A DNA stretch of 11,632 nucleotides, from positions 1 through 11,632 of the forward strand of contig SKSH01000165.1 in the NCBI GenBank assembly GCA_007118075.1. Reading direction: 5' to 3'. The notes beneath the pieces were generated by a model that was given only the letters and a program-made list of their open reading frames with translations, was not told where the DNA came from and searched no databases. Of this stretch, positions 1 through 5,321 are shown piece by piece. The DNA comes from Halobacteriales archaeon (GTDB taxonomy: Archaea; Halobacteriota; Halobacteria; Halobacteriales; SKSH01). Positions within the stretch are counted from its first letter, which is position 1. The number at the start of each line of letters is the position of its first letter. Made by a program: the position numbers and the translations under genes.

Positions 1-61
1 CGGAAGGCATCCGAACCATATCGAACGATGACTTAAGGCAGTTGGGCGGTTCACGCAACAC

Positions 62-625
62 GTGCTCGATGGATTCGGCATCGATCCCTCGGTCTGGCCG
101 ATGTTACGCTCAGTCGGTGTCCCACTGATCCTCATCTCGTTCTACGTTGATGGCCTAATCGTCGGCAAGGTCTTTCCTCCTGCTGCGTTATATATTGCCT
201 ACGTCGGTCTGGTCCCAATGACGACAGTTGGTCTTCTTGTGTTCACCGCTGGCTGTGTGGTCGCCTCATCCATGGGTCAATGGACCCTCTATCGCTGGCT
301 CAGAAGGGATCCAGCAGAGGTGAATCGACGCTTTGAGAAGGTACCCTACCTGCTACGTCTCGCGGCATTCACGCGCAAACGGCTCGGCAAACGGCGGATG
401 GTATTCATCTCCAGAAGTTTCGACCGATTCGGTGGATACGCGATCAGTCTGACCAACGCAATCCCAGGGATCCGAAGCCTGATGACCATTCCAGCAGGCT
501 TGAATCAGTATCCCCAAAACCGGTTTGTGGTATACTCTACGCTTGGAAATACGGCATATCTTGCGCTCCTTTGGCTCGTCGCTCAGGGGGTCGTCCGACT
601 AGCGGGATTCTTCCCTACGCCATGA
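62..625 (+). CDS. DedA/VTT-family integral membrane protein
   Basis: A 187-residue membrane protein of the DedA (SNARE-associated, VTT domain) superfamily. Members are proposed lipid scramblases or transporters needed for membrane homeostasis; the substrate here cannot be read. Hydrophobic segments lie at roughly residues 15-35, 40-72 and 155-182. The recognisable part is the re-entrant family core near residues 119-147, with FDRFGGY, IPGIRSL and IPAGL followed by an Asn/Phe-rich stretch and G-N; this matches the family pattern of RF...PG.R....AG. In the N-terminal loop, where many DedA proteins have an acidic residue before a Pro-rich turn, this one has Asp30 and then FPP. The frame is open from 32, and GTG at 62 is the first usable start; ATG at 101 (residue 14) is an alternative that would keep all membrane segments. 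No promoter could be judged because the window begins just upstream. The next gene converges from the other strand, so it appears to end its transcript alone. Confidence 0.82.
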   Translation: MLDGFGIDPSVWPMLRSVGVPLILISFYVDGLIVGKVFPPAALYIAYVGLVPMTTVGLLVFTAGCVVASSMGQWTLYRWLRRDPAEVNRRFEKVPYLLRLAAFTRKRLGKRRMVFISRSFDRFGGYAISLTNAIPGIRSLMTIPAGLNQYPQNRFVVYSTLGNTAYLALLWLVAQGVVRLAGFFPTP

Positions 626-849
626 CCCGCACTGATTCGAATTCCGTCACACGTATCATAGTTGCTCGAACGATTCATTCAGTATCATCCTGATGCCTCA
701 CTGCGATTGGTCGAATCACGGTCTCAATGCTCGATCGCGATGGTTCGTCAGCAACCGAGGTTCAGCGGTTGTGCAAGGTGAACTCTGGCTCGTCGAACTC
801 ACGTTGACGAGACGTAGGTCGGTGAAACTAATGAGGGACGATCAGTCGT

Positions 850-932
850 TTGACATCCTCCCCGCGCTGAAGCGCGAGGCTTTCTCCTTGAAGTTCCGTA
901 ATACTGCGGATGAGGAGGTTACCAACGAACAG
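850..932 (-). mobile_element. Orphan IS200/IS605 (IS1341-type) right end with omegaRNA-like hairpins
   Basis: Read on the minus strand this block has two consecutive hairpins. The first is at 910-895: a 6-bp stem with one C-A mismatch and loop GTAT. The second is at 879-857: stem CCT/AGG plus CGCGC/GCGCG around loop TTCA, with a GGG bulge. It ends in GAGGATGTCAA. From memory of haloarchaeal genomes, this hairpin pair and end sequence are typical of the right ends of IS605/IS1341-type elements just downstream of tnpB. That region is transcribed as sense-overlapping RNA and corresponds to the TnpB omegaRNA. No tnpB or tnpA remnant lies upstream; that space is taken by a lipoprotein gene. The outer boundary near 850 is set from the sequence, not from a target-site comparison. 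It may be a decayed element, a non-autonomous copy, or a retained regulatory RNA. Confidence 0.68.
857..879 (-). ncRNA. Terminal omegaRNA-like hairpin
   Basis: A 5-bp GC stem (863-867 with 872-876) is closed by a four-base loop and extended by CCT/AGG pairs (857-859 with 877-879) across a three-base bulge. In TnpB-associated omegaRNAs the last hairpin before the element end is the scaffold, and the bases just past the end act as guide. On the minus strand the bases past GATGTCAA, from about 850 downward, would be the guide position. Whether any RNA is made is inference. Confidence 0.45.
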
Positions 933-981
933 CTGGTCACTCCAACCTCGAGGACCATCACAGACGGCATCAGGCTGGAAA

Positions 982-1374
982 TCAATGAGCCGCCAAGTCA
1001 CTGTCCCACTCGTATACGAGCCATGAGCCATCGTATTGTTTGAGTTGTACCTCTGGTTCATCGGTGATCGCTCCATCTTCGGTCTCCAAACGATAGGTGG
1101 CCGAAACAAGCGCCTCGTCATCTTCCTCTGAGATCAATGATATCGACTGGAGCTGAAGATCAGCAAACTCGAAGAAGGACAGGTCATCATCGGAGAAGGG
1201 CATGGGCTGATCTGGATAGAGGAGTTCTTCTACGCGGTCAAAATCACCATCATTCTTTGCATCGATGAAGCGTTCAACCACCCCTTTTGGCCCCTGAGCA
1301 CCACCGCTCAAACAGCCCACGAGCGATACTGTCGTGATAACCACCGTAGTGAAGAGCAACTCTCGGCGGTACAT
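982..1374 (-). CDS. Small secreted lipoprotein, NTF2/DUF4878-like
   Basis: A 130-residue predicted lipoprotein. From ATG at 1374 it begins MYRRELLF, a twin-arginine-like signal, then a hydrophobic stretch and the lipobox SLVGC with lipid-modified Cys at residue 21, followed by a Gly-rich linker. This matches the usual Tat-exported haloarchaeal lipoprotein layout. The mature part has a helix with VVERFIDAKNDGDFDRVEELL (about residues 32-52) and ends with DGSWLVYEW. Together these resemble the NTF2-like fold of DUF4878/DUF3887-type lipoproteins, which often sit at the cell surface with no known activity. An upstream in-frame TTG at 1383 would add three residues, but the ATG puts RR at the expected place. 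The gene lies 156 bases downstream of the DUF2062 gene on the same strand, and its stop is about 50 bases before the orphan IS605 right end. The ligand or role is unknown. Confidence 0.72.
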   Translation of the reverse strand: MYRRELLFTTVVITTVSLVGCLSGGAQGPKGVVERFIDAKNDGDFDRVEELLYPDQPMPFSDDDLSFFEFADLQLQSISLISEEDDEALVSATYRLETEDGAITDEPEVQLKQYDGSWLVYEWDSDLAAH

Positions 1375-1411
1375 ATCGGTCAAACACCTGCATTCGGTAA
1401 TAGGATTCAGG

Positions 1412-1421
1412 TAAGGTTAAA
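1412..1421 (-). promoter_or_regulatory. Possible TATA box of the lipoprotein gene
   Basis: On the minus strand TTTAACCTTA lies about 43 bases upstream of the ATG at 1374. That would allow a start site about 15 bases before the gene. The 147-base gap also holds an 8-bp palindrome CCGATCGG at 1433-1440. The assignment rests on AT-richness and spacing only. Confidence 0.28.
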
Positions 1422-1530
1422 CTGGCATTTGACCGATCGGCCGTTCATCCGGCTGCATCCAGTCGGTAACGAATCGTGCAATTGAGACCGCCTCGAAGTC
1501 ATCCAAGTTGCTGTATTTTGGGTACTATTA

Positions 1531-2064
1531 TCAATCCGCAGAAGCCTCATCGCTCAGATCATCGAGGGCATCCTCGACGACCGTGAGAACCGAGGAATGG
1601 TTGTATGCGGTTGCCACCCGATAGGCAACAAAGTACGCGAGAACCGTGGCAATCACCGCGAGAATGAGGTTTCCAAGGAGCAACCGGATCACGATAGCGG
1701 GTCCTGCCGATAACGACACCTCCGAGGTTGAAAGTCCATCCACTGGACCGAGTAATAATACACCGATGGAGAAGCTCGCCGCATAGACGCCCCATTTCAC
1801 GACCGGGTTGAACACCAAAACCGACGCGAACAGGGCGATCTTGTTGATCCAATCGAAAAGCCGGATGAGGACGATGAACAATAACAATCCGGTCCCCCAC
1901 GTCGGCAACATCGTGATGAATGCGCCGATCGAGAAGCTCTTGGCGACATCAGTCGGGGATGGATCGTCAACGAGCGACCGGTGGAGCTCATCAATCACCC
2001 GTTGACGGTAGCCGATGAGTCTTCCCCGGACCATTCCAACTGGTTGTATGTCACCGGTCAGCAT
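1531..2064 (-). CDS. DUF2062-domain membrane protein
   Basis: A 177-residue protein of the DUF2062 family (Pfam PF09835), a small membrane domain of unknown function found in bacteria and archaea. The family pattern is visible: SP..VAKSFSIGAFITMLPTWG near residues 36-57, a hydrophobic segment to residue 70, then the Asn-Pro turn VFNPVVKWGVYAAS near residues 84-97. Hydrophobic segments are at about 43-70, 76-105 and 121-150, followed by an acidic tail (VVEDALDDLSDEASAD). The start is ATG at 2062-2064; an in-frame ATG ten codons later is possible. Short AT-rich boxes lie 22-34 bases upstream in the divergent region shared with the plus-strand gene at 2333. The lipoprotein gene follows on the same strand after 156 bases, so a shared transcript is possible but not shown. 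No substrate or partner can be read from the sequence. Confidence 0.8.
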   Translation of the reverse strand: MLTGDIQPVGMVRGRLIGYRQRVIDELHRSLVDDPSPTDVAKSFSIGAFITMLPTWGTGLLLFIVLIRLFDWINKIALFASVLVFNPVVKWGVYAASFSIGVLLLGPVDGLSTSEVSLSAGPAIVIRLLLGNLILAVIATVLAYFVAYRVATAYNHSSVLTVVEDALDDLSDEASAD

Positions 2065-2103
2065 CTATTTGGCGGCTCCAGAAATAAGGATTATTTTCTG
2101 ATA

Positions 2104-2118
2104 GGTTCGGTCTGAACC
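2104..2118. promoter_or_regulatory. Interrupted palindrome, possible operator
   Basis: GGTTCGGTCTGAACC has 5-bp arms GGTTC and GAACC around a five-base centre. It lies about 40 bases upstream of the DUF2062 start, just outside the predicted core promoter on that strand, a usual place for an archaeal regulator site. A single site in one window cannot exclude chance. Confidence 0.25.
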
Positions 2119-2294
2119 AGTCGAAGTATGATCCTCTTCACCGATCGTGCCAGTTGGTTCACAGCAGGCCGATTGGGTCGTTAGTCGGAATCAATCGACC
2201 AATTATGCGTTGAATATGTGTTGGATTAGTTTGGAAATGTCTGACGTTATATCCACCAAAGGAATGTTGAAACTTCTTGATAGCATAATAAACC

Positions 2295-2302
2295 ATATAT
2301 AT
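2295..2302 (+). promoter_or_regulatory. TATA box for the gene at 2333
   Basis: ATATATAT within an AT-rich stretch is centred about 34 bases before ATG 2333. With the usual archaeal TATA-to-start distance, transcription would begin some 5-10 bases before that ATG. This is the main reason for preferring 2333 over the earlier in-frame starts. Confidence 0.55.
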
Positions 2303-2332
2303 CCGCATGAGGAAAACTATGCTCAGCAACGC

Positions 2333-2968
2333 ATGGCAACCGAAGCGATAGCCGGTGACGCTCCTAACGCCAATCACAACGAGGTGACCGCTCGGGACCT
2401 CGCTGAATCACTGGCTACGCTCTTTCGGGCTCATGACCGCGGTGCGTACGATCAAGCCGTCGAAGAATGTAAGCTGATTGATACATATCAGTTCCCCCAC
2501 CTCCACGCTGATGACATCGAGGTCGCCTCAAGGGGATTTATCGACGCCCTTCGTGAGAAGGATCGCCTCGAATTTGCCCATCTCCGTGACGGTGACATCG
2601 ATGCGGCCGGTCTCGCCGAAGAGGACTACACTTCGGTGAAGGCCCAACTTCGAACCAGGGCAAGTACGATTGGTGCCGACCATGCATACGCAGATGAGAA
2701 AGCAAGAGCTTGGAAGCACCACAAGATCGGGGGTGATTACTGGACACCGTTCATGTGGTCACAGGTGTATGAACTTCAGGCGGTCTTACAAGATCCGACC
2801 TATCCCGTGAAACCACGGGCAGGTCGATCTGGATTCGGTCCTGAACCAGTTCGGTACATCCTTGCCTTTGAACTCCACGACATGAAGACCGAGGCACACT
2901 GGAACGAGGGGATCCAGGTCATGATCCCATACTTCGCCAAAATACTAGCCCATCATGAGTCAAACTGA
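2333..2968 (+). CDS. Unrecognised soluble protein coupled to a sensor kinase
   Basis: I do not recognise this 211-residue protein. It is acidic and hydrophilic, with no signal peptide or membrane segment and a single Cys in the N-terminal third. The N-terminal half looks helical (TARDLAESLATLFRAHDRG, then a run of Asp/Glu/Leu/Ala). The C-terminal half is richer in aromatics: WKHHKIGGDYWTPFMW near residues 128-143, a loop with PVKPRAGRSGFGPEPVRY, and HDMKTEAHWNEG near 182-193 with several His. The start at 2333 follows a TATA box at the right spacing. The frame is open back to GTG 2147, which would add 62 residues encoded by AT-rich, unlike-coding DNA containing that TATA box. The stop overlaps the next gene by 14 bases, so the two are almost surely co-transcribed and probably translationally coupled. 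A partner, input or regulator of the kinase is an inference from position only. Confidence 0.7.
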   Translation: MATEAIAGDAPNANHNEVTARDLAESLATLFRAHDRGAYDQAVEECKLIDTYQFPHLHADDIEVASRGFIDALREKDRLEFAHLRDGDIDAAGLAEEDYTSVKAQLRTRASTIGADHAYADEKARAWKHHKIGGDYWTPFMWSQVYELQAVLQDPTYPVKPRAGRSGFGPEPVRYILAFELHDMKTEAHWNEGIQVMIPYFAKILAHHESN

Positions 2969-4442
2969 GAACCTGTCTGAAATCACTGAGCATATCGCCC
3001 CACTCGTATTCAACGGGATCGATGAGGAAGGAGAGATCAATGTACTCGTTATCGATGACGAACCAGATCTCCTTGACCTCACCGTCACATTCCTCCAGCG
3101 GGAGCGTGAGGCCTTCAACGTCGTTCCCGAATCCGATGTCCACGATGGACTCTTGATGATCGAGGAGGAACACATCGATGCCGTCGTCTGTGATTACGAC
3201 ATGCCAGCGATGAACGGGCTCGAGTTTCTCGAGGCCGTAAGGGAGGACCACCCACATCTACCGTTCATCCTGTTCACCGGCAAGGGGAGCGAAGAGATCG
3301 CCAGTGAAGCCATCTCCAAGGGAGTGACCGACTACCTCCAGAAGAAGACCGGGACGAGTCAGTACTCAATCCTGGCCAATCGGATCATCAACGCGGTCGA
3401 ACAGTACGCCGCGAGCCGGAAGCTCAAGGAATCACAGACCAAGTTCAGTAAGCTCGTCACCAACTCAACTGACGTCATCGCGATTGTTGACGAGAACGGC
3501 GTCTTCCAGTACGTCTCACCCGCCAGTACGCATGCCTTGGGCTACGATCAAGAGGAACTCATCGGGAACTCTGCATTCCAGTTCATGCCGCCCGATGACC
3601 GCAAGAACACGATGGAGGTCTTCTTCGAGGCCATCGAGAACCCCGAGATGGATCCAATCGTGGAGTTCAGATTCGAAAAGCCCGATGGCGATGGATGGAC
3701 GATCGTCGAAGCCCGAGGGAACAACCTCTTCGATGACGAGTTCATCAGCGGTTTCGTCGTCAGCGCCAGGGACATCACGAACTTCAAGCGACGTGAACAG
3801 GAACTGACCCAGCAGAATGAACAGCTCAAGAACATGCGCAAGGTCATCACCCACGACCTGCGTAACCCCTTGAGCGTCGCCGACAACGCGCTTGTGCTCT
3901 ACCGAGACACCAGGGATGAGGAGTACCTAGACAAGATCGAACGGGCGGTCAATCGCATCGACCGACTGCTCGAACAGGTCACCTCACTCGCCGATAGTGA
4001 TACGAAAATCACCAAGACCGGGCAGGTATCACTCCGGTCGATCGCTCGGAACGCTTGGGAGATGGTCGAGACCGGCAATTCGGAGTTGCATCTCTATGAT
4101 GCGAGCGAGTTGGAAGCCGATCCAGACCGGTTCCAACAGGTCCTCGAAAACCTCTTCAACAATGCCGTCACCCATAATCACGAGCCGGTGACGGTCTCCA
4201 TCAGCACCACTGGCGATCGCATCATCATCGAAGACGATGGTAAGGGCATCCCTGCAGAGGACCGAGAACTGGTGTTCGAATCCGGCTTCTCGACGGCCGG
4301 TGAGCATACCGGATTCGGCCTCAACATCGTTAAGCAGATCGCACTCGGTCACGGCTGGAACATCGAGGTCGGCGAAAGTGCGAGTGGAGGGGCCCGCTTT
4401 GAGATCACGGGCGTAACCTTCGAGCCGTCAGTCTATCACTGA
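2955..4442 (+). CDS. Receiver-PAS-histidine kinase sensor protein
   Basis: A 495-residue cytoplasmic two-component protein with an N-terminal receiver. The receiver spans about residues 28-150: acidic pair in LVIDDEPD (Asp34, Asp35), phospho-acceptor Asp80 in CDYDMP, conserved Thr108 in LFTGKG and the Lys in DYLQKK. A PAS sensory domain follows at about 163-278 (ITNSTDVIAIVDENG-like start, VSPAS..LGY, ending SARDIT). After a short coiled linker (FKRREQELTQQNEQ) comes the dimerisation helix with H-box ITHDLRNPLS, phospho-His at residue 300. The ATP-binding domain has N-box ENLFNNAVTH (near 398-407), G1 EDDGKGIP (426-433) and G2 TGFGLNIVKQ (452-461). All catalytic motifs are intact. There is no membrane segment and no DNA-binding output domain. 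This REC-PAS-HK layout is common in haloarchaea. It overlaps the preceding unknown gene by 14 bases; no separate response regulator lies nearby. The signal sensed is not known. Confidence 0.93.
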   Translation: MSQTENLSEITEHIAPLVFNGIDEEGEINVLVIDDEPDLLDLTVTFLQREREAFNVVPESDVHDGLLMIEEEHIDAVVCDYDMPAMNGLEFLEAVREDHPHLPFILFTGKGSEEIASEAISKGVTDYLQKKTGTSQYSILANRIINAVEQYAASRKLKESQTKFSKLVTNSTDVIAIVDENGVFQYVSPASTHALGYDQEELIGNSAFQFMPPDDRKNTMEVFFEAIENPEMDPIVEFRFEKPDGDGWTIVEARGNNLFDDEFISGFVVSARDITNFKRREQELTQQNEQLKNMRKVITHDLRNPLSVADNALVLYRDTRDEEYLDKIERAVNRIDRLLEQVTSLADSDTKITKTGQVSLRSIARNAWEMVETGNSELHLYDASELEADPDRFQQVLENLFNNAVTHNHEPVTVSISTTGDRIIIEDDGKGIPAEDRELVFESGFSTAGEHTGFGLNIVKQIALGHGWNIEVGESASGGARFEITGVTFEPSVYH

Positions 4443-4443
4443 T

Positions 4444-5283
4444 TCATTCAACACCGGAGGGGGTGAGCTCGGCGAGTCTGACAGGATGTGTACCAAAGAG
4501 CATATGCCCGACGGTCTGTCTCGCCGAAGCATCCAGCGGTTGCTCGGGGAGTTGCATCGGACTGATGCTGATCTGCCCCTGTGAGAGGGTGCCTCGATCG
4601 GTGTCAAGGTCGCCGCTGAGCTCACCAGTGTGCACCAGCTCGAACTGTCGATCATAGAGCTCAAGGTGATCTCCCTCCCGCTCTGCAATCGTGTGGTATC
4701 CATCAGCAGGACGGGTGAACCTGATCAACGGTTCGACGAGGTCATCGGTGAGGGGAGCGTTCACATTGAGGTAATCCACCTCGTCCGGAAGCCCACCGGC
4801 TTCTAGAACCCACTCGGCGAGCTGTCTGGCTACGATCGCCGCAGGGGAATACGCCTCGAATGCTGGATTGAAGCCATGGAAATCGCCCTGGATCCGTTCG
4901 AACGGTACGTATGCTGATACGGCAATCGACGGGATCTGCAGATGGGCAGCCTCGACCGCGGCGCCGATGGTCCCTGAGCGACCGAGGATCGAAGTACCAA
5001 GATTTGCCCCCTTGTTGATGCCCGAGACGATTACTGCCGGATCGAGGTCAAGCGCCGAGGTGGCCGCCACGACACACGTAGCCGGCGACCCATCCACGGC
5101 AATCCCGAGGGGATGTTCCTCGATGGTTGCCGATGCATCGATTGCTCGACCGACCGCGCTCTGGTTCGAGGATGGTGCTACAACGATGACCTCCCCGAGT
5201 GGGTCGAGTGCGTCGATGAGCCGAGCGATGCCGGGACTGTCGATCCCGTCGTCGTTCGTCACCACAATCGGCCCCGTGTCCAT
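4444..5283 (-). CDS. surE: 5'-nucleotidase SurE
   Basis: A 279-residue SurE, the metal-dependent 5'/3'-nucleoside-monophosphate phosphatase. The family signature is present: VTNDDGID with Asp11 and Asp12 as metal ligands, Ser42 in NQSAVG, and SGINKGANLG with Asn90 and Asn94. GRSGTIGAAVEAA and IPSIAVSAY follow as in other SurE proteins. The C-terminal third (dimerisation region in known structures) is less conserved but of normal length. ATG at 5283 is chosen: it places the first strand directly before NDDG, and a TATA-like GCTTAACC lies 27 bases upstream. An earlier in-frame GTG at 5316 would add 11 residues that do not match the family. It is the last gene of a minus-strand cluster after the M24 peptidase and Rsm22-like methyltransferase. 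Its stop is one base away from the stop of the convergent kinase gene. The likely role is nucleotide turnover in the cytoplasm. Confidence 0.95.
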   Translation of the reverse strand: MDTGPIVVTNDDGIDSPGIARLIDALDPLGEVIVVAPSSNQSAVGRAIDASATIEEHPLGIAVDGSPATCVVAATSALDLDPAVIVSGINKGANLGTSILGRSGTIGAAVEAAHLQIPSIAVSAYVPFERIQGDFHGFNPAFEAYSPAAIVARQLAEWVLEAGGLPDEVDYLNVNAPLTDDLVEPLIRFTRPADGYHTIAEREGDHLELYDRQFELVHTGELSGDLDTDRGTLSQGQISISPMQLPEQPLDASARQTVGHMLFGTHPVRLAELTPSGVE

Positions 5284-5305
5284 GTGTAATGACTTGCTCG
5301 ACGGT

Positions 5306-5314
5306 TGGTTAAGC
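5306..5314 (-). promoter_or_regulatory. Possible internal TATA box for surE
   Basis: On the minus strand GCTTAACC is centred about 27 bases before the ATG at 5283, inside the 38-base gap after the methyltransferase gene. This would give surE a leaderless transcript of its own besides any read-through from upstream genes. Confidence 0.35.
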
Positions 5315-5321
5315 ACTACGT

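Larger units (their letters stand above)
626..981. other. Gene-poor stretch between convergent genes
   Basis: About 356 bases lie between the DedA-family stop and the lipoprotein stop. Open frames here (for example plus 693-1043 and minus 828-1121) look spurious: they have no recognisable domain, they overlap the end of the lipoprotein gene and they read through a structured non-coding repeat. The one recognisable item is the IS200/IS605-type right end at about 850-932, listed separately. I see nothing else I can name in 626-840, and no clear oligo-T terminator after the DedA-family gene. Confidence 0.6.
2065..2332. promoter_or_regulatory. AT-rich divergent regulatory region
   Basis: About 268 bases lie between the DUF2062 start and the chosen start of the plus-strand gene. 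This stretch is clearly richer in A and T than the surrounding genes. Near the DUF2062 side are AAAATAA-like and TTATTT-like boxes on the minus strand at 2082-2098. At 2104-2118 there is an interrupted palindrome, GGTTC-5-GAACC, that could bind a dimeric regulator. On the plus strand there is a strong TATA element at 2295-2302. The plus frame stays open back to a GTG at 2147, but the base composition and the TATA box inside it argue against coding. Confidence 0.5.

Noticed and set aside
3..128. Open plus-strand frame entering from the left edge, about 41 codons before a stop
   Set aside because: Could be the tail of an upstream gene, but it overlaps the DedA-family start by 67 bases and the residues match nothing I know; too little sequence to support a call.
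693..1043. Plus-strand frame of 116 codons
   Set aside because: Runs through the IS605-type right end and into the antisense of the lipoprotein gene; composition is not protein-like and no domain is recognisable.
828..1121. Minus-strand frame of 97 codons ending in GESLALQRGEDVK
   Set aside because: The C-terminal residues are simply a translation of the IS605-type right-end hairpin and the start overlaps the lipoprotein gene in another frame; a non-coding repeat explains it better.
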